The translations under genes and the position numbers were made by a program. A DNA stretch of 64,000 nucleotides. Source: Lachnospiraceae bacterium. Lineage in GTDB: Bacteria > Bacillota_A > Clostridia > Lachnospirales > Lachnospiraceae. The stretch spans positions 1 through 64,000 of the forward strand of contig JAILDD010000170.1 in NCBI GenBank assembly GCA_024689605.1. The letters are read 5' to 3'. This document shows positions 51,801 to 58,718 of this stretch, one piece after another (position 1 is the first letter of the stretch; every line of letters starts with the position of its first letter). The notes beneath the pieces were generated by a model. It ran no database searches, was not told where the DNA came from, and worked only from the letters and a program-made list of their open reading frames with translations.

Positions 51801-52682
51801 ATCATTAAGAAGCCCGTCTTTTTTAAGCTTCTTCATTGCGATCAGCGCAAGATCCATGAGACATATGAACTTATCCTTCCTGTCCCCGTACAGTTCCTTG
51901 CGTGTATCAAGATAGCTCATATATGTGGTCTCAAGGGGAGTCCTGTAATACCCCTCATCAAACTCAACATCCTTAAGCTCTGTTGCAAAGGTAGTGTGCC
52001 TGCAATGGTCTGACCAGTATGTATCCAGAACCCTTATCTCCGTCATTGACGGATCCCTTTTTTCCTCATCCTCAAAATACTTCCTGATATGAAGGAAATC
52101 ATTGAAGGTCATTGCAAGACCTAATGAATCATATTTGCTGCGAAGCTCTTCCGCGGACATTCCGCAGAATCCGTCAAGTATAGCCACATCTGCCGGATCA
52201 TCATACTTTGTGATAAGCGTCTCAGGCTTCTCTAAACCTGTTTCTCTGGAATCAACCGGATTTATGCAGTGAGACTTGATCCTTGCAAACTCGTCATCCG
52301 AAATATCACCTGTCAGCACATAGGTCATGGCTGTTTTTACTATCGGTTCCTCATCTTCTTTCAGAAATCTTATACACTGCTCTGCCGAATCTGCACGCTG
52401 ATCATACTGCCCGGGAAGATATTCCACCCCAAAGACTCTCGCCCCTTCAGGGATTTCTATCTTTTCCTCAAACAGTTCATCAACAGGCGGTTCACTGAAT
52501 ACCTTTCTGCAGGCTCTCTCGAATACCACATCCGATACATTCTCCACATCGTAACGGATAAATATCCTGACCGATTTTAAACCGTCTATCCCGAGATAGC
52601 TCTTTATCTCATCAGTTAACTCTGCTGACTTTACAGCATACTCAGGTTTCTTTGCTACATAGATTCGTCGTACTTTTTCCAC
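48885..52682 (-). CDS. purL: Phosphoribosylformylglycinamidine synthase, single-chain with glutaminase
   Basis: Fourth step of purine synthesis. The 1265-aa protein joins the synthase (about 1-1000) and a class I glutamine amidotransferase (about 1010-1265). Seen: the ATP/substrate segments VSFKNETHNHPTEIEPFGG and GRTGRDGCGGATGSSKAH, ASIGGKDSMSGTF, and in the glutaminase domain FIPVMPGTNCEYDSTRVFEL, the catalytic Cys in LVLGVCNGFQAIIKLG, and SPASHGEGRFVA with the His and Glu. This fits the Clostridial/Streptococcal large form (TIGR01857) rather than the separate PurL, PurQ and PurS of Bacillus. The start is GTG (52682) with GAAGGG upstream. No other pur gene is nearby. Confidence 0.95.
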   Translation of the reverse strand: MEKVRRIYVAKKPEYAVKSAELTDEIKSYLGIDGLKSVRIFIRYDVENVSDVVFERACRKVFSEPPVDELFEEKIEIPEGARVFGVEYLPGQYDQRADSAEQCIRFLKEDEEPIVKTAMTYVLTGDISDDEFARIKSHCINPVDSRETGLEKPETLITKYDDPADVAILDGFCGMSAEELRSKYDSLGLAMTFNDFLHIRKYFEDEEKRDPSMTEIRVLDTYWSDHCRHTTFATELKDVEFDEGYYRTPLETTYMSYLDTRKELYGDRKDKFICLMDLALIAMKKLKKDGLLNDMEVSDEINACSIVVPVEIDPGDGSDKYTEEWLVSFKNETHNHPTEIEPFGGAATCLGGAIRDPLSGRSYVYQAMRITGAADPTIPIAETLSGKLPQMKLVKGAAAGYSSYGNQIGLATGYVKEVFHPNYVAKRMEIGAVMGAAPRKNVKRLNSDPGDIIILLGGRTGRDGCGGATGSSKAHTEKSIEVCGAEVQKGNPPTERKLQRLFRRPEVSSIIKKCNDFGAGGVSVAIGELAAGLEVDLDKVPKKYAGLDGTELAISESQERMAVVVDPADVDKFMGYAAEENLEATSVAVVTKEPRLVLKWRGKDIVNLSRAFLDTNGAHQETKVKINIPEKNDNYLEKTASQTVKDDLAKGDVAAAWLDTLSDLNVCSQKGLVEMFDSSIGASSVFMPYGGKYQLTETQVMAAKLPMLDKENTDTVTLMSYGFDPYLSSWSPYHGAIYSVMSSVAKIVAAGGDYKKIHFTFQEYFRRMTENPECWSEPFTALLGAYDAQLGFGLASIGGKDSMSGTFNNINVPPTLVSFAVDVAGQNDLITPEFKEPGDKLAVFSVPKDEFDIPVYKDVMAMYDEVSQLISQGRVKAAYVLDAFGIPAAVSKMGFGNGYGAEIDTDIEADELFANRIGDILVEIDDATEDEFESDVTIIGEVTEGDFVYGDVKISQDEALSAWKKKLEKIYPSKAGNSTEKVDMPVFTAPEIHVCRNRVAKPTVFIPVMPGTNCEYDSTRVFELAGANVITKVFKNQNASDIRDSVEEYVKDIANAQIIMFPGGFSAGDEPDGSAKFFATAFQNDRLKDAVMRLLNERDGLVLGVCNGFQAIIKLGLVPGGEIVGQKADSPTLTYNTINRHISRIVYTKVVSNLSPWLSCAENGKVYCSPASHGEGRFVAPKEWINKLKANGQIATVYSDPDGNVTMDGEWNVNGSYESIEGIISPDGRVYGKMAHPERKGDHIAENIYGDQDLKIFESGVNYFK

Positions 52683-52730
52683 TTTGTTTCCCTTCCGCCA
52701 TACAAGGCATCAAATTATTTTTATTATTTT

Positions 52731-52770
52731 TATTCACAAGGATTGTTCCGCGCTACGCGCTTTCACAATC
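52731..52770. repeat. Palindromic repeat, copy 2
   Basis: Second copy of the element at 9391-9430. Outer arms gattgt/acaatc, inner arms gcgc/gcgc, loop tac. It fills the gap between the unrecognised 153-aa gene and purL. The inner pair is C-G here and T-A in copy 1, a compensatory change. Confidence 0.65.
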
Positions 52771-52782
52771 ATATTTTGCTCT

Positions 52783-53244
52783 TTAAAAAGGTTTTGTCCA
52801 GAATTCTATCAGCTCTTTCATCTTGCTGATTGCTGCGTAATATACACCGTTGCTTACACCTTCGCCCCACATCGAGCCCTTGGTCCTTCCCTTTATTATA
52901 TACTTTGAAAGGATATCCCCCATGACTTTCATATCTTTTATTTCGGCTTTCTCTATGAATGAAAGCTCATCTGCCACAGTTCTTATGCGATATTTACTGA
53001 AGCTGTACTGATAGTTCCTGTTTATAAATTTAGTCCTGTCAGCCGTCCTTACAAAGTTCATCAGGGTTCCGTCATAGACAGGAAATTTGATGGTGCCGCC
53101 TTCTCCCTTACTTGGATCGTAAACATCCACAAGATTCTCGCCTTTTTTGCTTTCAAGCCAGCCAAGATAACGTCCGAGTTCTGCAACATCAGGACCGTAT
53201 TCGTCTATAATTGCCATTATACCCGCTTTGTTTTTTAAATCCAT
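52783..53244 (-). CDS. Unrecognised 153-aa cytoplasmic protein
   Basis: I do not recognise this with confidence; it may belong to a DUF6508-like family. It begins MDLKNKAGIMAIIDEYGPDV, has a core GGTIKFPVYDGTLMNFVRTA, then a basic stretch INRNYQYSFSKYRIRTVADE, and ends in helical GVSNGVYYAAISKMKELIEFW. No signal peptide, membrane segment or catalytic motif is evident. AAAGGAA precedes the ATG. Palindromic repeats lie on both sides (52731-52770 and 53261-53328), which separate it from purL and the histidine kinase gene; it may be mono-cistronic. Confidence 0.65.
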   Translation of the reverse strand: MDLKNKAGIMAIIDEYGPDVAELGRYLGWLESKKGENLVDVYDPSKGEGGTIKFPVYDGTLMNFVRTADRTKFINRNYQYSFSKYRIRTVADELSFIEKAEIKDMKVMGDILSKYIIKGRTKGSMWGEGVSNGVYYAAISKMKELIEFWTKPF

Positions 53245-53260
53245 AGCATTTCCTTTCTGT

Positions 53261-53275
53261 AACTGCTCCGCAGTT
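53261..53275. repeat. Short perfect hairpin
   Basis: aactgc-tcc-gcagtt, perfect 6-bp arms with a 3-nt loop, just upstream of the ribosome binding site of the 153-aa gene. Confidence 0.4.
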
Positions 53276-53310
53276 ATGGCTGAATCAACTCTTTAGTACG
53301 CCCTTAAACA

Positions 53311-53328
53311 GCAAGTACTTCGGGCTGT
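53311..53328. repeat. 18-bp repeat core, copy 2
   Basis: gcaagtacttcgggctgt, 17 of 18 identical to 47617-47634. With flanking bases it forms acagc...gctgt arms. It lies between the histidine kinase stop and the 153-aa gene. Confidence 0.5.
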
Positions 53329-53345
53329 CCTAAAATACTACTCTC

Positions 53346-56141
53346 TTACATCATCATCTGCACCATTTCCATTGCCTCGTCATAATCAAAATTCCCTACT
53401 GCCTTTTTAATCTCCATAAGCTGAGCCCTTATTCCATCATCCATAGGATAGGACAGCAGCTTTTCCACCTTGCGGAGTGCCTCGGCCTGTTCCAGCATTT
53501 CCAGGCTCCCCTGAAGAGAATTCATCTGGCCTAAAAACTCATCCCAGGTAAGGGATTCATTTCTCAGCTCTATGTCTGCTTCCTCAAAAAGTCCAGCCTC
53601 ATCAAGAGCAGACCTTATTGTAAAAAGAAGCTCCTCATATGTATCAGCTAACAGATAGCCTTCCCTGTCAATCTCTTCGGTATTCCCGTTCCGTCCGGCA
53701 TATTCCTGAAGCTTCGCAAAATCCGAAAGCTGCTTAGCCCCAATACCTGCCATCAATCCTTTCAGCGCATGCACCTCAAAAACATACTGCCTGATATCCT
53801 GCATTTCTATGCAGTGACGGATACGATCCACATGAGCCTCACCATCGTCACAGATATATTTTAACATCTGTACATATCTGCCGGTATCATTACCGTAATT
53901 TTTCATTCCCTCCGCTATATCCACACCTGGAAGGGAAAGGTCCAGATCACCGAAATCCATGTCCGACATGGGCCTGTCCACATAATGCAGTATTTCCGGT
54001 GGAAGGAATTTCTTCAGGACCTCTTCCATTGTCCCTATATCTATGGGCTTGGAAATATACTCCTGGAAACCATTCTGCAAAAACATCTCCCTTGTACCGC
54101 TTATGGCATTGGCGGTTAGCGCAATGACAGGCATGGAGTTGATCCTTGGATCCGGATCCTCCCGCAGGAGCTTCGTGGTCTCGATACCGTCAAGCTCCGG
54201 CATCATCTGGTCCATAAGTATCATATGGTAGTTATTGCGAGACACTTTATCCAGGCATTCCTTTCCCGAAAGAGCCGTGTCCACCCTCACCTGGTACATG
54301 GCAAGTATTCCCTGTGCCACTTTGATATTTGTAATATTATCATCCACAACAAGGATACGGGCAAGGGGCGCTATGAAAGTCTTTCTGTCACGCTCTGTCT
54401 CCACCGGAAGTTCTATATAATCATAGCTTCCAAGAGGGGTTGGATCTGCGATCTTCTGGTTATAATAAAATGTGAAAACGCTTCCCACACCATAAGTACT
54501 CTTTACATCTATCATGCCCCCCATTGATTCCACCAGCCTCTTGCATATGGCCAGCCCCAAACCGGTTCCTTCTATGGTTCTGTTCTGAATCATATCCGCA
54601 CGCTGGAAGCTCTCAAAAAGCGTTGGCAGACTTTCCTGCCTGATGCCGCAGCCGGTATCTTCTATGGAAGCACTCACACATGCTCCTCCCGGTATTTCTT
54701 CCCAGTCCACGCTTAAGCGTATATATCCCCGCTTCGTATATTTTACGGCATTTGTGAGAATATTTGTATATATCTGCCGCACGTGAGTCTCATCTCCGAG
54801 AAAAATTCTTGGCATGTTTTCATTTACATGTACTATAAGCTCAACGTTTTTATCCACCAGCTTAAGGCCTATCATATTGCAAATATCCTTCAGGACAAGT
54901 CCCAGATTGTACTCACTCTCATTATTCTCAGTCTTGCCGGTCTCTATCTTGGAAAAGTCAAGAATGCCGTTTATCAGCGAAAGCAGGGTATTGCTGGCGC
55001 TGCGGATATTATTCGCATTTTCTTCTACCTTGCTGTTGATATTGTCATTAAGTATCAGTTCCGTCATGCCTATAATGGCATTCATAGGGGTACGGATCTC
55101 ATGGCTCATGTTTGCCAGGAAAACGGACTTGGCCTGGTTCGCTTTTTCTGCTTCATTCTTAAGCTCGATCAGCCGCTGGGTAAACTCATGTTCCTCTGTC
55201 TTATCATTTATCCAGATAGTAGTTCCCTTATACTTCCCCATATCATAAAACGGGACAAGAGAGATCAGGTAAATCCTCCCGTTGACCTCCATCTCTTTCT
55301 TGTCATTCATACAGAGCTTTTTGACCACATCAAGCCTGGTAGCCTCATAATTAAGCATCGGGAAGATCTCTCCGGCCTTTTCGTTAGTGAAAAGTATCCT
55401 TTCCGCAGCATCTACTACCACAAATCCTTCCTCAATGGTTTCAATAATGTCATCCCTGGCCATCTGCATCGAATCAAACATCCTGAATTTAAAAACCACG
55501 CATATTGCTATGGTCCAGGCCAGTACTAGGGATATTCTTAAGGGCATATAGTTCATAACATACGGAACGGCACTCAGTATCAGTCCTATGACAGGAATAA
55601 GCCCCGTAAATGCAAGACATCCCGTTCCATGGTTTGTCTCAAGGAAGGCATTCCTGTAATTCTGGAACGTAATAAAGAAACCGAATATACCTATCAGTAC
55701 CATTGGTGCCAGATCGATATAATAAAGAATGCTGTAACTGATATTCTGAGGAAAAATCCCCCTGCCGGCGGCGGTTATCATAGGCATCCCGAGTACTGAA
55801 AGGAGCGCCACCATCCCGCAATGGAAAAAGAAATATACAAGAATGGGAACCGAAAACTGTTTCGGTATCTTTACCCCGCAGGTACTTATGGATAAAAATG
55901 CAAAAGATGTCACAAATCCACAGACGCCCATATGCTCCATTGCAATGGAACCGCGGGCAGCCGCCGAATCCCCGGACAGAAGCCCTGCCATGGCTGCAAT
56001 CAGAACAACAACAAGGGATGCACCTGTAAAGTTAAGGTTGCGAACAATCTCAGAAGGCTCCGACCTGTTTATCAGAACCATAGAAAGTGCCAAAAGGATC
56101 AAGCCGGCAAGAACTGCCGATATCATAATATAGTAAACCAT
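53346..56141 (-). CDS. Hybrid sensor histidine kinase with 7TM, PAS, receiver and Hpt domains
   Basis: 931-aa multidomain sensor. Seven hydrophobic segments (about 1-220) form a 7TM sensor region; a PAS-like domain follows (about 230-320). HisKA has the phospho-accepting H347 in FLANMSHEIRTPMNAIIGM; the ATPase domain has its N-box near 458-466 (YTNILTNAVKYT), DTGCGI and GTGLGLAI. A receiver domain (594-712) has D644 in MILMDQMMPELDG, and a C-terminal Hpt domain has H791 in FEVHALKGLMAGIG. A full four-step phosphorelay in one chain implies an output regulator elsewhere. No ribosome binding site precedes the ATG; TAAAAT lies 9 nt upstream. The ligand is unknown. Confidence 0.93.
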   Translation of the reverse strand: MVYYIMISAVLAGLILLALSMVLINRSEPSEIVRNLNFTGASLVVVLIAAMAGLLSGDSAAARGSIAMEHMGVCGFVTSFAFLSISTCGVKIPKQFSVPILVYFFFHCGMVALLSVLGMPMITAAGRGIFPQNISYSILYYIDLAPMVLIGIFGFFITFQNYRNAFLETNHGTGCLAFTGLIPVIGLILSAVPYVMNYMPLRISLVLAWTIAICVVFKFRMFDSMQMARDDIIETIEEGFVVVDAAERILFTNEKAGEIFPMLNYEATRLDVVKKLCMNDKKEMEVNGRIYLISLVPFYDMGKYKGTTIWINDKTEEHEFTQRLIELKNEAEKANQAKSVFLANMSHEIRTPMNAIIGMTELILNDNINSKVEENANNIRSASNTLLSLINGILDFSKIETGKTENNESEYNLGLVLKDICNMIGLKLVDKNVELIVHVNENMPRIFLGDETHVRQIYTNILTNAVKYTKRGYIRLSVDWEEIPGGACVSASIEDTGCGIRQESLPTLFESFQRADMIQNRTIEGTGLGLAICKRLVESMGGMIDVKSTYGVGSVFTFYYNQKIADPTPLGSYDYIELPVETERDRKTFIAPLARILVVDDNITNIKVAQGILAMYQVRVDTALSGKECLDKVSRNNYHMILMDQMMPELDGIETTKLLREDPDPRINSMPVIALTANAISGTREMFLQNGFQEYISKPIDIGTMEEVLKKFLPPEILHYVDRPMSDMDFGDLDLSLPGVDIAEGMKNYGNDTGRYVQMLKYICDDGEAHVDRIRHCIEMQDIRQYVFEVHALKGLMAGIGAKQLSDFAKLQEYAGRNGNTEEIDREGYLLADTYEELLFTIRSALDEAGLFEEADIELRNESLTWDEFLGQMNSLQGSLEMLEQAEALRKVEKLLSYPMDDGIRAQLMEIKKAVGNFDYDEAMEMVQMMM

Positions 56142-56150
56142 AACACAGAT

Positions 56151-56156
56151 ATTTTA
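56151..56156 (-). promoter_or_regulatory. -10-like box next to histidine kinase start
   Basis: TAAAAT on the minus strand, within TGATAAAATA, ends 9 nt before the ATG. This decamer is identical to the one before the PilZ gene. It predicts a transcript with almost no leader. Confidence 0.4.
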
Positions 56157-56180
56157 TCAGATTCGAATGAAAAAAACCAC

Positions 56181-56209
56181 TTGCCAAGATAATTCGGATT
56201 TGCTATCAT
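56181..56209 (+). promoter_or_regulatory. Promoter of tRNA-Trp
   Basis: -35 TTGCCA (56181-56186), 17-bp spacer, extended -10 TGCTATCAT ending at 56209. It places the start about 8 nt before the tRNA. This is among the best promoter matches in the window. Confidence 0.75.
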
Positions 56210-56223
56210 TACATTTGTTGTTT

Positions 56224-56294
56224 AGGGGCATAGTTAAACGGTTTAACATCGGTCTCCAAAACCGTCGAAGAGGGTTCGACTCCTTCTGCCCCTG
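56224..56294 (+). tRNA. tRNA-Trp (CCA anticodon)
   Basis: 71 nt, CCA tail not encoded. Acceptor arms aggggca and tgcccct pair fully, with discriminator G. The anticodon loop is ctccaaa, giving anticodon CCA for UGG. The T-arm is gaggg-ttcgact-ccttc. A promoter lies upstream and a strong terminator begins 9 nt downstream, so it is a single-gene unit. Confidence 0.95.
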
Positions 56295-56303
56295 CGAAAA
56301 ACC

Positions 56304-56330
56304 AAAAGGACTGCTGACGCAGTCCTTTTT
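56304..56330. terminator. Bidirectional terminator between tRNA-Trp and ABC-F gene
   Basis: aaaaggactgc (56304-56314), 4-nt loop, gcagtcctttt (56319-56329): a perfect 11-bp stem with T-runs on both strands. It ends tRNA-Trp (plus) and the ABC-F gene (minus), whose stop codon overlaps its edge. Confidence 0.92.
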
Positions 56331-58269
56331 ACATTTCCCCCAGCTTCTCATTCAGCTGCTCCCACTCTGCCATATACTCGTCGTCCTGTGCGGTCAGGGT
56401 GTCTATCCGGGACTGCAGCTCCTCAAGTTTTTTGTAGTCACTGGCGTTTGCGGGATCATTCAGTTCTTCTTCGATAGCCGCTTTCTTTGCATCATTTTCC
56501 TCAAGAAGGATCTCCAGCCTTGCTATGCGCCTTTCCATGCGGGAGCGTTCTTTACCGAGATTGACAGATTTCTTTTTGGGTTCAGCAGGCTGTGCAGTGC
56601 TTTCTGTTTCCGGCTTTTCCGCATGTCCTATATTCCAGACATTTTCCGGCTTGTCAGCCTTCTCGCGGCCCCGTTCACGCTCGTACTCCTCATAGTTAAA
56701 GGGAAAGTATTCCGCACCGCTGCCTTCAAATATGATAAGGGAATCAGCCACCTCCCTTACAAGATATCTGTCATGGGTAACAAAGATAAGTGTCCCCTCA
56801 TAGTCTTTCAGCATATCCTCCAGAGCTTCCTTCCCCACTATGTCCATATGATTTGTGGGTTCGTCCAGCATCAGGAGGTTGGGCCTGGTCTCAAATATCT
56901 TGGCAAGGGCAAGTCTCACTTTTTCACCGCCGGAAAGAAGGGATACTTCCTTAAACACGTCATCCCCTGTAAAGAGAAAACCGCCGAGTATATTCCTTAC
57001 CTCTGTTTCCGTAAGTGTTGGATACATATCCCAGAAATCATCCAAAACACTCTTATCGCTCACATACTGGGCCATCTGCTGGTCAAAATAACCTGGCTCA
57101 ACTCCATGTCCATAGCTGAATTTCCCAGACTTCTTGGCAAGCTTCCCCGTAAGGGTTTTTAAAAGCGTTGATTTTCCAAGGCCGTTCCCGCCTATGACCC
57201 CCAGCTTCTGTCCCTTCCTCACGGAAAAAGAAAGTTTCGCAAGAGTGTCATCATAACCTATTCCCAGATTATCAACTGTAAGCACATCATTCCCGCTTTC
57301 CTTTGCGGGCTTCGTCAGGGTATGGAAAGCCTTAAGCTCGTACTCCTCCGGTGCCTCGATCTTTTCCATGTGCTCTATCTGCTTAAGCTTATTCTTAGCC
57401 ATGGAAGCCTTGGTTGCCTTATGGATAAAGCGGTCTGCCACCGCCTGCAGTCTTTCTATCTCTTTCTGCTGGGCTTCGTATGCTTTTTTCTGCTGTTCGT
57501 GTTTATCTTTTTTTACCCTGACAAAATCAGAGTAATTCCCCACATACCTGGTCATCCTGGCATGCTCTATCTCATAGATCTCATCTGCCACCCTGTCCAT
57601 GAACAGCCTGTCATGGGATACAACAATGACCGCTCTGGGATATTCCTTTATGTAGCCTTCCAGCCAGCTTATGGTGGATATATCAAGATGGTTTGTAGGC
57701 TCATCCAGAATAAGAATATCCGGCTTTGACAACAGAAGCTTTATAAAAGCTATCTTGGTCCTCTGACCGCCTGAAAATTCCGAAAGCGGTCTGCCCTCAT
57801 CCTCTTTGGTAAAGCCGAACCGCTCAAATACCGTCTCATAATCCTTTTCATAACGGTAACCGCCCATATAATTGAAGCGCTCCTCCAGCAGAGCATATTC
57901 CCCGGCTAAAGCTTCATCCGGTGCCGTATCAAGGCGATGCAGCATATCATCCAGCTTTTTCTTCATTTCCAGCACAGGCAAAAAAACCTTACGGATCTCA
58001 TCGCCCAAAACAGCGCTGTTATCCGTAAAGGTCATTTGTGAAAGCCAGCCTATTGTAAGTCCCGGGGACTTTACAAAGGCCGGCTGAATATTTCCGTCTC
58101 TTTTATCTGCTGAAATCTCTCCCGAGAGAAACCTGAGGAAAGTGGTCTTGCCGCATCCGTTCCTTCCCACTATAGCGATCTTTTCGGTATTCTTCACCTT
58201 AAAGGAAATATCCTTTATAAGAGTTCTGTCACCGTAGGAAATATCGGCATTACTGACCTGAAGCAACAT
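56329..58269 (-). CDS. ABC-F family ATPase
   Basis: 646-aa soluble protein with two ATPase domains and no membrane segments. Domain 1: VGRNGCGKTTFLRFLSG, signature FSGGQRTKIAF, ILDEPTNHLDIST. A charged linker (about 235-325, rich in Lys and Gln) follows. Domain 2: IGGNGLGKSTLLKTLTG, LSGGEKVRLALAKIF, LMLDEPTNHMDI. A coiled-coil tail (about 560-646, ERSRMERRIARLEILLEE) ends it. ABC-F proteins act on ribosomes, in translation regulation or antibiotic protection; the length and tail fit a YdiF-like housekeeping type. A resistance role cannot be excluded. GAGG lies before the ATG, 11 bp after the upstream gene. Confidence 0.92.
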   Translation of the reverse strand: MLLQVSNADISYGDRTLIKDISFKVKNTEKIAIVGRNGCGKTTFLRFLSGEISADKRDGNIQPAFVKSPGLTIGWLSQMTFTDNSAVLGDEIRKVFLPVLEMKKKLDDMLHRLDTAPDEALAGEYALLEERFNYMGGYRYEKDYETVFERFGFTKEDEGRPLSEFSGGQRTKIAFIKLLLSKPDILILDEPTNHLDISTISWLEGYIKEYPRAVIVVSHDRLFMDRVADEIYEIEHARMTRYVGNYSDFVRVKKDKHEQQKKAYEAQQKEIERLQAVADRFIHKATKASMAKNKLKQIEHMEKIEAPEEYELKAFHTLTKPAKESGNDVLTVDNLGIGYDDTLAKLSFSVRKGQKLGVIGGNGLGKSTLLKTLTGKLAKKSGKFSYGHGVEPGYFDQQMAQYVSDKSVLDDFWDMYPTLTETEVRNILGGFLFTGDDVFKEVSLLSGGEKVRLALAKIFETRPNLLMLDEPTNHMDIVGKEALEDMLKDYEGTLIFVTHDRYLVREVADSLIIFEGSGAEYFPFNYEEYERERGREKADKPENVWNIGHAEKPETESTAQPAEPKKKSVNLGKERSRMERRIARLEILLEENDAKKAAIEEELNDPANASDYKKLEELQSRIDTLTAQDDEYMAEWEQLNEKLGEM

Positions 58270-58280
58270 TACATAACGCC

Positions 58281-58703
58281 TCAGACTTTCGTATAGATCT
58301 CAGTGTCAATGCTGTCCTGACCGTCACGGTAGGTAAATGCAACGGCAGGTGTCTGTACATTAAGGCCTACGAATGCGCATGTTGACCTGATTTTTTCACT
58401 TACACCAAGCATTATGTGATTCAGGAAATTCTTCTTAATGACATCATCAAGATTATCTACAAAAGTGCTTACGCTTACAGGCGTAATGGTCTCAATCTCC
58501 ATCTTCATGATCTTGTTTTCTTCATCAGCTACGGTATGCTTTACAGCCACCATGGCAACCGTAGGAACTTCAGGATTCAGGTTAACGGAAACCTTTGTAT
58601 TAACTGACATCTTGATAGCCTCGCCGGCCTTTACATTAAAATTGTGGTCATAATGCAATGACTTGATAGTTGTTGCACCTATTGTTACTTTTACGTCTTT
58701 CAT
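58281..58703 (-). CDS. Small SecB-fold-like protein
   Basis: 140 aa. Strands in the first half (VKVTIGATTIKSLHYDHNF, SVNTKVSVNLNPEVPTVAMV) and the pattern KMEIETITPVSVS, then a helix LNHIMLGVSEKIRSTCAFVG and the ending NVQTPAVAFTYRDG, resemble the SecB superfamily (beta strands, then E-x-IR and a closing proline-containing strand). This is a pattern judgement, not a match I could test. It lies between Mrp (15 bp) and ABC-F (11 bp). GGAGGG precedes the ATG. If real, it could be a small chaperone-type protein. Confidence 0.6.
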   Translation of the reverse strand: MKDVKVTIGATTIKSLHYDHNFNVKAGEAIKMSVNTKVSVNLNPEVPTVAMVAVKHTVADEENKIMKMEIETITPVSVSTFVDNLDDVIKKNFLNHIMLGVSEKIRSTCAFVGLNVQTPAVAFTYRDGQDSIDTEIYTKV

Positions 58704-58718
58704 GTTTTCCCTCCTAAA

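Noticed and set aside
56167..57162. Plus-strand open frame of 331 codons
   Set aside because: It overlaps tRNA-Trp and lies opposite the ABC-F gene. Its product is rich in Cys, Phe and Leu as expected of an antisense shadow, and it has no ribosome binding site.
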